A stretch of DNA of 64,000 nt from Croceivirga sp. (GTDB taxonomy: Bacteria; Bacteroidota; Bacteroidia; Flavobacteriales; Flavobacteriaceae). The notes beneath the pieces were generated by a model. That model saw nothing but the letters and a program-made list of their open reading frames with translations, searched no databases and was not told where the DNA came from. Both the position numbers and the translations under genes were made by a program. Below, piece by piece: positions 1 to 9,900 of this stretch (the first letter of the stretch is position 1; each line of letters begins with the position of its first letter). The stretch spans positions 1-64,000 of the forward strand of contig JANQSA010000004.1 in assembly GCA_028284285.1 (NCBI GenBank). Reading direction: 5' to 3'.

Positions 1-28
1 AGCCCCGATGTATAAACCAGGGCTTTTT
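1..28 (+). terminator. Probable intrinsic terminator at the left edge
   Basis: AGCCC (1-5) can pair with GGGCT (20-24), followed by a T run (24-28). The stem may continue left of the window. It would end a plus-strand gene lying outside. The rest of 55-204 shows only an eight-codon ORF and a 6-bp hairpin (79-84 with 91-96), neither of which I can assign. Confidence 0.5.
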
Positions 29-204
29 CTAAATAACCAACCAAACTTTAAATTATGAAAAACCAATACTTAAAGTTGTAAGGGAACCACCCCTTACACC
101 AACAAAGATAGGTCAAAGGCTTAATCATGTGTCGTTTTTAACCAACTTTAACTTACAAGCGAATTATTTTTGATTCTTTTAATAGAATAGCCTGATAATG
201 CCTC

Positions 205-2454
205 TTAAAACCAATACCCCACACTGATAAAGACATTGCTATCGTCAATTTGAGGTGTCCATGAATAGTAAATCTGAATGGGCCCAATAAACGTTTCAAG
301 ACCATAGCCTAGCCCGAAACCGGAAAAATCCGGAGCAGTAAACCACTCACCTGTTCTAAAGAGATCATCCGCTACATTGGCCACGTTTGCAGCAAAGAGA
401 AGATGGTTTTTTGGTGTAAGCTCGTAATCCAGACGGGCATATGCCTTTACAAAACTATTACCGGGAAGGCTTAGGAAATCGTAGCCAAAAAATGGGGTAA
501 AATTATTGATGAGGTTATTTCCAAAACCACCAAGTACAAAATCAAAAGAAGTAACATCCGAAGTGCCTAATTTAAAACCTCCTTCTGTTTCAATATTCAG
601 GGATAAATTGGTCAGAGGCTGAAAAGCCGTGCCAATTCGGCCTTTGGCTATGGAGAATTCTCTAAAATTATCATTAAAGTCGGAAGAAAACAGATATAAA
701 TGAAAATCGCCATTAAAGAAGACTCCCCGGGAGGGGAAGTAGCTATCGTCATAAGTATCCAATCTTAAGGTACCGTATGTACTGAAATAATTGCTATCCT
801 CAAAGAAAACCCTGGCGCCTTCAGAAGGGTCTAAGGCTTCATTTTCTTCTTGCGGCAGATTACTTAAAGTGCGCGTACTATACCGCAACAACTTATGTTC
901 CAGCCCAACCCGAAAAGCAAATTCTTCCCGGAGTACGGTTTCAAGATAAATTTGATTGGTAAGATCTGTTATGTCCAAATTAATCTCACCAATATTGGGA
1001 TCATCCACTACATCAAAATTATCCCGGATGAGGTCAAAATTAATTTCCTCATCAAAGTTCGCAAATGAAGAATTGACCCCGAAACTCCAGTAAAATCCCT
1101 TATCCAGATAGTATTGAAAATTATAGCGGATATGATCTCCTAAAATAAGGTCAAAAGAGGCAACATCATCTTTAAAGAAAAAATTCTTTTTTGTCAGGTT
1201 AATAAGCGCCGCACTTTGATAGAGATCGTCATAATGGGCGCCTATACGAATCAACATTTTGTTTTCATTTTCCCGTAGTTTTAGAATCAGATCTGTGCCT
1301 AATCCATTGGAAACCAATTTATATCGAATAGCTCTAAAATTTCCTGTTGCTGAGAGGTTCCCTATTCCCTGTTTTAATTTTTCAAAGGAGATCTTATCCC
1401 CCAGGCCAAATCGGAGCTTTCCTTTGATATAGGCTCGGGTGTATACATCATTTCCTTCAATTTTAAGTCGGTTTATCGTTAAGCTGTCCTGGTTTTGCAC
1501 GGGCGGGTTGAGTTGCTTCTTTTGCTGTTTTTCTGATGCTTCCCTCAGGGCAACCATCATTTCCCTGGCGGCAATTTCCCCGCTTTCAACAATTTCATTT
1601 CCCTTTTCAAAATCTATTACCGAAAAGTCAACGATGTTCGGCTTAATATAGATATCCGTCTTTCCTACTTTATTTACCATATCGCTTACGGTGCGATAAT
1701 TGTTTATCTGAACCAATATTTCGGTAGCCGATTCCAAATCTTCGCGTTTCGCCAGGTCATCCTGCACATCTACTCCAATAATAATGTCAGCTCCCTTAGC
1801 CCGGATCTCATCCACGGGATAATTATTCACTACCCCGCCGTCTATCAAAATCTGCCCGTCAACTTCCGTTGGCTCAAATAAAGAGGGAAGGGTACCGCTT
1901 GCTATTATAGCTTCCGGCAAATATCCATGATCCAGTAAAACAGGCTTTCCGGTTTCTATATTGGTAGCAATACAAAGGAAAGGGATAGGCAAATCATCAA
2001 AATTTTTGATGTCCTTGACATGGTACAATAGTCTGACAAACTCGTTGTAAATGTTTTGACCTCCTGAAATAGCCTGAGGAAAGGAAACTTTGAAATTATT
2101 GAACGGTAAGGTGAGTGCATATCTCTCTGAATCTTCCTTTTCATAAAAGGTTTTAGCACTTCTGGGAACATTGTCCTGAATCAACTCCGACAAATTTGTA
2201 TTCCTAAAAATAGAATCCAGTTCCTGAGCAGAATACCCAGCGGCATAAAGCCCTCCTATTATTGCACCCATACTGGTACCTCCCACAAAATCTACTTGTA
2301 TTCCGGCTTCCTCAATCACTTTCAAAGCGCCTATATGTGCTAGGCCCTTCGCGCCACCACCACTAAGGACCAACCCAATTTTTGTGTTTTCCTGGGAAAA
2401 TGCCATCCCGGCTACACAAAACAAGATAATCATGCAAAGCATCCTTTTTGCCAT
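205..2454 (-). CDS. Patatin-like phospholipase with C-terminal outer-membrane barrel
   Basis: Predicted surface or outer-membrane lipid acyl hydrolase of 749 aa. A signal peptide covers residues 1-20 (hydrophobic core, AFSQ cleavage). The patatin domain follows, with the oxyanion loop GGGAKG (about 32-37), nucleophile elbow GTSMG (about 60-64, Ser62) and the DGG motif with the catalytic Asp near residue 205. A POTRA-like segment spans roughly 325-395. From about 400 to the end the protein is rich in alternating aromatic strands and finishes in the typical Tyr-Trp-Phe barrel end, as in BamA/Omp85 proteins. This matches the RssA/PlpD type, in which a secreted patatin domain is joined to a 16-strand barrel. 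It lies 8 bp downstream of uvrC on the same strand, so they are probably co-transcribed. The natural substrate is unknown. Confidence 0.9.
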   Translation of the reverse strand: MAKRMLCMIILFCVAGMAFSQENTKIGLVLSGGGAKGLAHIGALKVIEEAGIQVDFVGGTSMGAIIGGLYAAGYSAQELDSIFRNTNLSELIQDNVPRSAKTFYEKEDSERYALTLPFNNFKVSFPQAISGGQNIYNEFVRLLYHVKDIKNFDDLPIPFLCIATNIETGKPVLLDHGYLPEAIIASGTLPSLFEPTEVDGQILIDGGVVNNYPVDEIRAKGADIIIGVDVQDDLAKREDLESATEILVQINNYRTVSDMVNKVGKTDIYIKPNIVDFSVIDFEKGNEIVESGEIAAREMMVALREASEKQQKKQLNPPVQNQDSLTINRLKIEGNDVYTRAYIKGKLRFGLGDKISFEKLKQGIGNLSATGNFRAIRYKLVSNGLGTDLILKLRENENKMLIRIGAHYDDLYQSAALINLTKKNFFFKDDVASFDLILGDHIRYNFQYYLDKGFYWSFGVNSSFANFDEEINFDLIRDNFDVVDDPNIGEINLDITDLTNQIYLETVLREEFAFRVGLEHKLLRYSTRTLSNLPQEENEALDPSEGARVFFEDSNYFSTYGTLRLDTYDDSYFPSRGVFFNGDFHLYLFSSDFNDNFREFSIAKGRIGTAFQPLTNLSLNIETEGGFKLGTSDVTSFDFVLGGFGNNLINNFTPFFGYDFLSLPGNSFVKAYARLDYELTPKNHLLFAANVANVADDLFRTGEWFTAPDFSGFGLGYGLETFIGPIQIYYSWTPQIDDSNVFISVGYWF

Positions 2455-2462
2455 AGACCGCT

Positions 2463-4250
2463 TTAATGAAAAGATTTGTATACTTTTTTGGCTTTGGCCA
2501 TACCAATTGATTTTGCCAAACTCTCTATGGAAGCCTCCCGGATTCGTTTGACCGACTTAAAGTTTTTGAGCAATTGCATGGCCGTTTTTTCTCCTATACC
2601 TTCTATATTTTCCAATTCCGAATTAATAGCAGCTTTGCTCCTTTTGTTTCTATGAAAGGAAATGCCAAAGCGATGGGCTTCATTGCGTAACTGCTGAATA
2701 ATTTTTAATGTTTCCGACTTTTTGTCCAGGTATAGCGGAATAGGATCATCCGGGAAATAGATTTCCTCTAACCTTTTGGCAATGCCGATAATCGCGATTT
2801 TCCCTCGAAGGCCCAGGAGCTCTAAACTTTTTATGGCCGCAGATAACTGCCCTTTCCCACCATCAATAATAATGAGTTGCGGTAAGGACTCAGCCTCATG
2901 CAACAACCTTTTGTACCTTCTGAAAACCACCTCTTCCATAGAGGCAAAGTCGTCAGGCCCTTCCACCGTTTTGATGTTGAAATGCCGATACTCCTTTTTT
3001 GACGGTTTAGCATCTTTAAATACCACGCATGCTGCGACGGGATGGGTTCCCTGGATGTTTGAATTATCAAAACATTCTATGTGCCGGGGTTCTTCAGATA
3101 ATCTGAGATCCGCCCTCATCTGGGCCATAATCCGTTTGGTGTGCCTGTCCGGATCCACAATTTTAATTTGCTTAAAACGTTCCTGCCGGAACATCTTGGC
3201 ATTTTGAAGCGAAAGTTCCAAAAGCTTTTTTTTATCTCCCAATTTTGGCAATGTGATGGTAACATTTTCATCCAGATCAATAGAAAAAGGGAGATAAAGC
3301 TCTTTTGATTGAGAGGAGAACCGTTGCCGGATCTCCGTAATGGCCAGACGAAGGAGCTCTTCATTACTTTCATCCAATTTTTTCTTAATCTCCATGGTAT
3401 GGGAGCGAATAATTGAACCATGGGAAACCTGGAGAAAATTAACGTAAGCATGGGTTTCATCGGAAAAGATGGAAAATATATCCACATCGCTGATCTTTGG
3501 ATTTACAATGGTGGATTTTACCTGATAGTTTTCCAAAACATCAATTTTTTCTTTGATGCGCTGCGCCTTTTCAAACTCCATTTGGGAAGCAAAAGCCTTC
3601 ATTTGGTGCTTAAAATAATGCAATGAGCTTTTGAAGTTTCCTTTAATGATTCCCCTTATGTCTTCTACTTGCCTGTGGTAATCTTCTACCGCTTGTAATC
3701 CTTCACAGGGGGCGTTACAATTTCCCAGGTGAAATTCCAAACAACGCTTATACTTTCCAGAAGTGATCTTTTCCTGGGAAAGATCGTAGTTACAGGTTCG
3801 TATGGGATATACGCTTTTTATTAAATCCAAAAGCGTTCGTACTGTTCGCATACTGGTGTAGGGGCCATAATATTCCGAGCCATCCTTAATTAGCTTTCTG
3901 GTGGGAAAAATGCGGGGGAACCGTTCATTTTTAATACAAATCCATGGATAAGATTTGTCGTCCCTAAGCATTACGTTGTATCGGGGTTGATGCTTTTTTA
4001 TCAGACTGTTTTCCAACAACAATGCATCTGACTCAGAGGCTACTACGATGTGCTTTATAGTAGCTATCTTTTTCACCATTACCCTGGTTTTCCCATATTC
4101 ATGGTTTTTGGTGAAATAGGAGGCTACCCTTTTTTTTAAATTTTTGGCTTTACCTACGTATAGAAATTGTCCATCCTCATCATAAAATTGATAGACTCCA
4201 GGAGTATTGGGAAGTGCGCTTAACTGAACTTCAATGGGAATATTAGGCAT
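2463..4250 (-). CDS. uvrC: Excinuclease ABC subunit C
   Basis: UvrC makes the two incisions flanking a DNA lesion after UvrA/UvrB loading in nucleotide excision repair. At 595 aa it has the normal length. The N-terminal GIY-YIG nuclease domain (about 14-95) shows TPGVYQF and LYVGKAKNLKKRV. A UVR motif that binds UvrB lies near 205-240, and the RNase H-like second nuclease domain (about 380-535) contains ECFDNSN. Two helix-hairpin-helix motifs end the protein (GIGEKTAMQLLKNF). The start MPNIPIEVQLSALP agrees with family starts. It is the first gene of a two-gene minus-strand unit with the patatin gene. Confidence 0.97.
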   Translation of the reverse strand: MPNIPIEVQLSALPNTPGVYQFYDEDGQFLYVGKAKNLKKRVASYFTKNHEYGKTRVMVKKIATIKHIVVASESDALLLENSLIKKHQPRYNVMLRDDKSYPWICIKNERFPRIFPTRKLIKDGSEYYGPYTSMRTVRTLLDLIKSVYPIRTCNYDLSQEKITSGKYKRCLEFHLGNCNAPCEGLQAVEDYHRQVEDIRGIIKGNFKSSLHYFKHQMKAFASQMEFEKAQRIKEKIDVLENYQVKSTIVNPKISDVDIFSIFSDETHAYVNFLQVSHGSIIRSHTMEIKKKLDESNEELLRLAITEIRQRFSSQSKELYLPFSIDLDENVTITLPKLGDKKKLLELSLQNAKMFRQERFKQIKIVDPDRHTKRIMAQMRADLRLSEEPRHIECFDNSNIQGTHPVAACVVFKDAKPSKKEYRHFNIKTVEGPDDFASMEEVVFRRYKRLLHEAESLPQLIIIDGGKGQLSAAIKSLELLGLRGKIAIIGIAKRLEEIYFPDDPIPLYLDKKSETLKIIQQLRNEAHRFGISFHRNKRSKAAINSELENIEGIGEKTAMQLLKNFKSVKRIREASIESLAKSIGMAKAKKVYKSFH

Positions 4251-4515
4251 TCGCTGGATATGAGATGGTGCTTTTTTTTGAAGCTTTAAATTACTACGTT
4301 TTTTTCCAATTGCAGCGGAATTTCATTTTTTAAGAGATGGTTTCTCCGGGTTAACAGTAGATGATAAGTATAGGTAACGTTGATTTAACATTGAGAAAAT
4401 ATACTTTGCGGTGTTAAATTTTTGGTAAAAATGTGCAGTTCACCGACAAAAAGAAACCGTTCATAGGAATTTGTTTGAAAATTTCTTTATATTTAAAACA
4501 AATTAAGGTTAACGC

Positions 4516-4602
4516 ATGGAAAATTACATAATTGTTTTGGGCATGTACTTGATTTTGATGTTGTTTTTCAAGATCTATTACGCTGTAGCCACCAGGGAAT
4601 AG
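4516..4602 (+). CDS. Candidate 28-aa single-span membrane peptide
   Basis: A short ORF lies in the 414-bp gap between uvrC and the 5-formyl-THF cyclo-ligase gene. The peptide begins MENYIIVLGMYLILMLFF and ends in a short polar tail (AVATRE). Residues 4-24 are almost entirely hydrophobic, which fits one transmembrane helix. No Shine-Dalgarno is seen, as usual for the phylum; TATATTTA about 20-25 bp upstream resembles a -7 box. No family is recognised. The remainder of the gap (4251-4515, 4603-4664) shows nothing clear apart from the start-site hairpin of the next gene. It could be spurious; conservation across related genomes would decide. Confidence 0.4.
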   Translation: MENYIIVLGMYLILMLFFKIYYAVATRE

Positions 4603-4649
4603 CAGTTAACGCATTGATTAAGTTTCCCCAAAACTACCAGTTACATTTT

Positions 4650-4666
4650 ATCTACACCTTGTAGAT
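4650..4666 (+). promoter_or_regulatory. Inverted repeat overlapping the start codon of the cyclo-ligase gene
   Basis: ATCTACA (4650-4656) and TGTAGAT (4660-4666) form a 7-bp stem with a 3-nt loop that includes the first two bases of the ATG at 4665. TACATTTT just upstream (4642-4649) resembles a -7 box, which would give a very short or absent 5' leader. It may be an operator or an initiation hairpin. Confidence 0.35.
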
Positions 4667-5225
4667 GTTAAAAACAGAACTTAGAGTAAAGTATAGGAAA
4701 AAAAGAAGCCTACTTACCTCCGGTTCACTTGAGACTTCCAGTATTCAAATCGCCAATAGGCTACTCCAATTGTCTATATGGGATTATTCGTATTATCATA
4801 TCTTCCTTACCATAGCTAAGAATCAGGAGGTAGATACCACCTTTATTTTATCCATACTCCAAGGAAAGGATAAAAACATAGTAGTCCCCAAACTCTCGAA
4901 AGAAAGGGTGCTTCGGCATTATTTGCTTTTAGACAACACACTTTTAAAAAAAAATAGTTTGGGCATTCCCGAACCGGAAGAAGGCATTGCGGTTTCCGAG
5001 ATATGCCTGGATGTGGTGTTTGTGCCATTGCTTGCTTTTGATTGCACCGGGAACCGGGTGGGCTACGGCGGAGGGTATTATGATGTCTTTTTAAAAAAGT
5101 GTAGGCCTGATACTGTTAAAATTGGCCTGTCCTTTTTTAAGGCCGAAGAAACCATAGAAGACATAACCAAAGATGATGTGAGCTTGGATTTTTGCGTTAC
5201 TCCTGACAGGACATATGCATTCTAG
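4665..5225 (+). CDS. 5-formyltetrahydrofolate cyclo-ligase
   Basis: Converts 5-formyl-THF to 5,10-methenyl-THF with ATP hydrolysis, returning stored folate to the one-carbon pool in the cytoplasm. At 186 aa it has typical family length. The basic N-terminus (MLKTELRVKYRKKRS) is family-like, VDTTFIL is the substrate-side region, and GNRVGYGGGYYDVFL near residues 125-140 is the nucleotide/substrate signature. The gene is alone on the plus strand and converges on lspA with a 6-bp gap. Its start codon sits in a small hairpin (4650-4666). Identity is secure; the regulation is only suggested. Confidence 0.93.
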   Translation: MLKTELRVKYRKKRSLLTSGSLETSSIQIANRLLQLSIWDYSYYHIFLTIAKNQEVDTTFILSILQGKDKNIVVPKLSKERVLRHYLLLDNTLLKKNSLGIPEPEEGIAVSEICLDVVFVPLLAFDCTGNRVGYGGGYYDVFLKKCRPDTVKIGLSFFKAEETIEDITKDDVSLDFCVTPDRTYAF

Positions 5226-5231
5226 TTTTCC

Positions 5232-5849
5232 TTACTGACTTTTTCCAAAAGCTTTTTTATTGAATACGATTAAAATACCCACGCCAATACTAATAGCAGA
5301 ATCGGCAATATTAAAGATCGGCTCAAAAAAACGAAAACTTTTCCCTCCAAATCGGGGCACCCATTCGGGCCACGTGGTGTCAATTAAAGGAAAATACAAC
5401 ATATCTACTACCTTACCATAAAACAGTTTTCCATAAGGTTCACTGGAAAACATATGGGCCACCTGATTTTGACTATCGTTAAATAGTAAGCCGTAAAATA
5501 CAGAATCAATAATGTTTCCGACAGCGCCGGCGAATATTAATGAGACCGCAAGGACAAGTACATTGGGAGACTTTTTCTTTATAATATCATATAGCCAATA
5601 CCCTATGCCGGTAATAGCAAATAATCGGAAGATGGTCAAAAATAGCTTTCCCGCAGACTCTGAGATAGGCAAGATATCGCTTAGTTTTGTACCCCAAGCT
5701 GCACCTTCATTTTCAATGAAAAGAATTTTGAACCAAGAGAATACTTCAACGGATTCTCCCAGCACAAAATTTGTTTTTATGTACACTTTGCTGATCTGAT
5801 CTACCAGCAAAACGAGAATAATGATAATTAAGGACTTCTTCAGGTTCAT
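5232..5849 (-). CDS. lspA: Lipoprotein signal peptidase (signal peptidase II)
   Basis: Inner-membrane aspartyl protease that removes signal peptides from diacylated prolipoproteins. It has 205 aa and four predicted membrane helices. Both catalytic aspartates are in conserved settings: GNIIDSVFYG (near residue 112) and FNIADSAISIG (near 180). It is longer than the E. coli enzyme because of an extended periplasmic loop between helices 3 and 4, which is common in Bacteroidota. It is the last gene of the minus-strand group ileS - dksA-like - GIN protein - lspA. Linkage of ileS and lspA is common in bacteria. Many lipoproteins in this window would be its substrates. Confidence 0.95.
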   Translation of the reverse strand: MNLKKSLIIIILVLLVDQISKVYIKTNFVLGESVEVFSWFKILFIENEGAAWGTKLSDILPISESAGKLFLTIFRLFAITGIGYWLYDIIKKKSPNVLVLAVSLIFAGAVGNIIDSVFYGLLFNDSQNQVAHMFSSEPYGKLFYGKVVDMLYFPLIDTTWPEWVPRFGGKSFRFFEPIFNIADSAISIGVGILIVFNKKAFGKSQ

Positions 5850-5883
5850 TTTTTAAGCTGTGATAGGGCGCAAAAATAGCCAA

Positions 5884-6510
5884 TTATTTCGTGGGGATAT
5901 TAACCCAAATATCGCCTTCTACAGAATATAAATCGTAGTTGTAATTACCACGAGGGATGTTACCGCGGTAGACCTGTCCAAATTTTGTTCTGGCATTGAC
6001 CACTCCTTTAGTACCTGTAACCACAATCTCGCCCGTTTGTGTCTTGACGGAGGTGTTCTCGGCATAGGCTTGCAAACTACAATTCCCATCAGCAACAGAA
6101 ATATCCAAGGCATTGTAAATACCTTTTGCCGTAATATTACTGTAAGTGCCAAAAAGCCGAACTTGAGAGTATTCAGGAATACGAATAGAAAGCGCTATGG
6201 AAATTATTTTGTGCGCACTTAGCTTATCATTGGGGGCGTCAAAATTGGGAAGAAAGCCTGTACTTATCAGGACGTTATCACCATCTTCCTCCAATTTAAT
6301 GGCCAGGTCCCTGGCGTACTCCCCTTCTAATGAACCCTCAACAATAAGTTCGTTGCCGGCAATGGTCTCAATATCAATGCGAAAGCAATTTCCCCCATCA
6401 ATTTGAATGTGTGGTTTTTGTGCATTAATGATCTTTTTACTGATTTTCTTTTGGCAAATAGTAAAAAAAGGAAAACAAAAAATGGCCAGGACAATCAGGA
6501 ACCTCCTCAT
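5884..6510 (-). CDS. Secreted GIN-like / DUF4097-type beta-helix protein
   Basis: Exported protein of 208 aa, function unknown. The signal peptide starts MRRFLIVLAIFCFPFF and ends near the TICQ site; I chose this Met rather than one three codons upstream because it gives a standard signal peptide. The mature part consists of short repeating beta strands with alternating hydrophobic and small residues (SVADGNCSLQAYAENTSVKT, TGEIVVTG), as in head-GIN or DUF4097 putative adhesin domains that form right-handed beta-helices. It sits between the dksA-like gene (26 bp) and lspA (34 bp), probably in the ileS operon. An envelope or adhesin role is inferred from fold and export only. Confidence 0.65.
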   Translation of the reverse strand: MRRFLIVLAIFCFPFFTICQKKISKKIINAQKPHIQIDGGNCFRIDIETIAGNELIVEGSLEGEYARDLAIKLEEDGDNVLISTGFLPNFDAPNDKLSAHKIISIALSIRIPEYSQVRLFGTYSNITAKGIYNALDISVADGNCSLQAYAENTSVKTQTGEIVVTGTKGVVNARTKFGQVYRGNIPRGNYNYDLYSVEGDIWVNIPTK

Positions 6511-6536
6511 GAAATACAACGCTGCAAAGCGTTCGA

Positions 6537-6920
6537 TTATTTCTGCATGTTCTTGGCTTCTATGCTCAATGTCGCATGAGGGACTAACCTGAGGCGTTCC
6601 TTGTTGATCAACTTTCCGGTAACTCTACAAATGCCGTAGGTCTTGTTTTCTATACGAAGGAGGGCATTTTTTAAGTCACGAATAAACTTCTCCTGTCTAA
6701 TAGCCAGTTGTGTATTGGCTTCCTTGCTCATCGTTTCGGAACCTTCTTCAAATGCTTTAAAGGTTGGAGAAGTGTCGTCTGTTCCGTTATTGCCATCGTT
6801 CATATAAGCACTCTTAAGCAAGTCCAGGTGTTTCTGTGCTTTTTCGATTTTAGCGTCGATCAGTTCTTTAAATTCTGCCAGGTCTTTATCGGAGTATCTA
6901 ACTTTTATATCTTGTGCCAT
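6537..6920 (-). CDS. DksA/TraR-family protein lacking the four-Cys zinc finger
   Basis: Small (127 aa) relative of the RNA polymerase secondary-channel regulators DksA/TraR. An N-terminal coiled-coil (about 11-45 and 68-92) with acidic residues at its turn (GTDDTSP) is followed by the degenerate finger region TYGICRVTGKLINKERLRLV. Only one cysteine of the usual four remains (Cys98), so zinc binding as in E. coli DksA is unlikely. This version is widespread in Bacteroidota. It lies 3 bp after ileS. A role in stringent-type control of transcription is inferred from the family and has not been shown here. Confidence 0.85.
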   Translation of the reverse strand: MAQDIKVRYSDKDLAEFKELIDAKIEKAQKHLDLLKSAYMNDGNNGTDDTSPTFKAFEEGSETMSKEANTQLAIRQEKFIRDLKNALLRIENKTYGICRVTGKLINKERLRLVPHATLSIEAKNMQK

Positions 6921-6923
6921 TTA

Positions 6924-9900
6924 TTAATGTTTTTGAATGAATAATTTGGTATGAACTTCATCAAAGACTACTTCTGTGCCTTCGTTCAATTCTTCCTCGA
7001 GGTTAAGTATAGCTGTTAAGGTTTCACTTTTTAAATAATCCGAGTTGCCAGCTATCGCTTTTTCCACGTGTCCGTCCTTTAAAATTTTTAGATCAATTTT
7101 GTCCGTTACCTCCAATCCAGATTCTTTTCTTAGGTTTTGGATGCGGTTCACCAATTCCCTGGCAATCCCTTCGTTCCGCAGTTTTTCATCAATAGTAATG
7201 TCTAAAGCTACAGTGAGCGGTCCAGAGCTAGCCACCAGCCATCCCTCAATATCTTGGGAAGTAATCTCTACATCAGACAACTGTAAGATAATGTTTTTAT
7301 TTTCCAAAGAGAGGGTTATTTCGCCTTCTTGCTCAATTTTTTGGATATCTTCCTGGTTCAGATTGCGAACGGCATTAGAAATTTCTTTCATGGCTTTACC
7401 GTATTTTGGACCTAAAACCTTAAAATTGGGTTTAATTTGTTTCACCAAAATACCTGATGCATCGTCCAGCAATTCCAACGTCTTTACATTGACCTCGGAC
7501 TTTATTAATTCTGCAACGGCCTCAATATCTTTCCGCTGTTTTGTATTGAGAACAGGGACCATTACTTTTTGAAGGGGTTGCCTCACTTTAATTCTTTCCT
7601 TTTGCCGGATAGATAGCACAAGAGAAGAAATGTTTTGAGCGATATGCATTTTTTCTTCTAATGTTGCATTTACCAACGTTGAATGGTACACCGGGAAATG
7701 GGAGAGATGCACACTTTCAAAACGTTCCTTTCCCGTAACACTATCCAAATCCTTGTAAAGTCGTTCAGCAAAAAAGGGTGCCACAGGTGCCATAAGTTTG
7801 GCAACGGTAACTAAACATTGATACAAGGTTTGGTAAGCAGCAATTTTGTCCTGCTGATAATCTCCTCCGCCAGAATGACTTTGTCGGGCTGGCCTCCAAA
7901 AACGCCTCCTGCTTAGTCTAACGTACCAGTTGCTTAGATTTTCTTGTACAAAATCTGAAATTGCCCTGGCCGCTTTTGTAGGTTCATAGTCGGCATAAGC
8001 ATTGTCCACTCTTTTGGTTAGCGAATTGAGCTCAGATAAGATCCACTGGTCCAATTCAGGCCGGTCTTTCACAGGGACCTCATCTTCCGAATAGGTGAAT
8101 CCGTCAATGTTGGCGTAGAGTGCAAAGAAAGAATAGGTATTATACAGGGTTCCGAAAAACTTTCGCTTTACCTCGGCTACTCCGTCAAGGTCAAACTTTA
8201 AATTATCCCAGGGATTGGCATTGGAGATCATATACCAACGCGTAGCATCTGCACCGTGGGCTTTCATAGTTTCAAAAGGGTCAATAGCATTGCCCAGGCG
8301 TTTGGACATTTTTTTACCCTCTCTATCCAAAACAAGCCCATTGGAAACCACATTTTTATAGGAAACAGAATCAAAAACCATTGTAGCAATAGCATGTAAG
8401 GTATAGAACCAACCCCGGGTCTGATCCACACCTTCTGCGATAAAATCTGCAGGAAAAGCGTTCCCCTCATCTATCAAATCCCTGTTTTCAAATGGATAAT
8501 GCCATTGTGCGTAGGGCATCGCACCGCTGTCAAACCAAACATCGATCAGATCAGACTCCCTCTTCATAGGTTTTCCGGAAGGGGAAACCAATGTTATTTT
8601 GTCTACAATGTTTTTATGAAGGTCCACTTTGGCATAATTTTCCTCATCCATATCACCTGCCACAAAATCAGCATAAATGTCGTTTTGCATATAACCTGCT
8701 TCGACTGATTTTGTCATTTCCGTTTTCAATTGCTCAACCGACCCGATGATCATCTCTTCTTTACCATCTTCTGTTCGCCATATGGGCAGGGGAATTCCCC
8801 AGTAACGCGAACGGGAGAGATTCCAGTCATTGGCATTGGCCAACCAATTACCAAAACGTCCCTCACCGGTTGAAGGAGGTTTCCAATTGATGTCCAGATT
8901 AAGCGCATACATACGGTCCCGAATTTCGGTAACCTTGATGAACCAGGAATCCAATGGGTAATACAGAATAGGCTTATCCGTACGCCAGCAGTTAGGATAA
9001 GGGTGAAGGTATTTTTCTACCTTAAATGCCTTGTTCTCTATTTTTAGTTTGATGGCAATTTCAACATCCACAGACTTCTCAGGAGCTTCGCCCTCTTCGT
9101 AGTATTCGTTTTTTACATACTTCCCGCCAAATTCTCTCAATTCGGGCCGGAACCTCCCTTGCAAATCCACTAGGGGGACCGGATTATTATCCTCATCCAG
9201 GACCAACATGGGAGGAACCGGTGGATCAGCTTGTTTTGCCACCATTGCATCATCCGCCCCAAAGGTGGGAGCGGTATGCACAATCCCGGTACCATCTTCA
9301 GTGGTTACAAAATCTCCCGCAATGACGCGGAAGGCATTTTCCGGATTTTGGTAGGGTTGCGCATAATCTATCAACTGCTCATAGCGAATACCTACAAGGT
9401 CGTTTCCTTTGCACTCGAGCAAGCGTTGATACGGCACTTTTTTTTGCTGCGCATTGAAATTGGTAAAATCCTCCTCGGTATCCGATAGATAGAACTTTCC
9501 GGAAAACTGTGCATCTACCAGTTTTTTTGCTACAATAACATGTATGGGATCGTAGGTGTATTGATTAAAGGTCCTTACCACCACATAATCTATATTAGGC
9601 CCCACAGTTAAGGCCGTATTAGAAGGAAGGGTCCAGGGGGTAGTGGTCCATGCCAAAAAATAGATATCCCCAGGAATATCTTTTAAAAACTCTGGTAGGG
9701 TCTCTTTTTTGGTCTTGAATTGCGCGGTCACCGTAGTGTCCGTGACATCCTGGTAGGTGCCAGGTTGATTCAATTCGTGCGAACTTAACCCGGTACCCGC
9801 CTTTGGGGAATAGGGCTGAATGGAGTATCCCTTATATAACAGGCCTTTATCATAGATCTGCTTTAATAACCACCAAACGGATTCCATGTATTTAGGCTTG

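Noticed and set aside
55-81. Eight-codon ORF MKNQYLKL followed by a 6-bp hairpin
   Set aside because: It looks like the start of a flavobacterial gene but is too short and has no context to support a leader peptide.
2776-3207. 143-codon plus-strand frame inside uvrC
   Set aside because: Antisense to conserved UvrC domains; no recognisable protein features.
7045-7572. 175-codon plus-strand frame inside ileS
   Set aside because: Serine/phenylalanine-rich shadow of the synthetase's C-terminal region.
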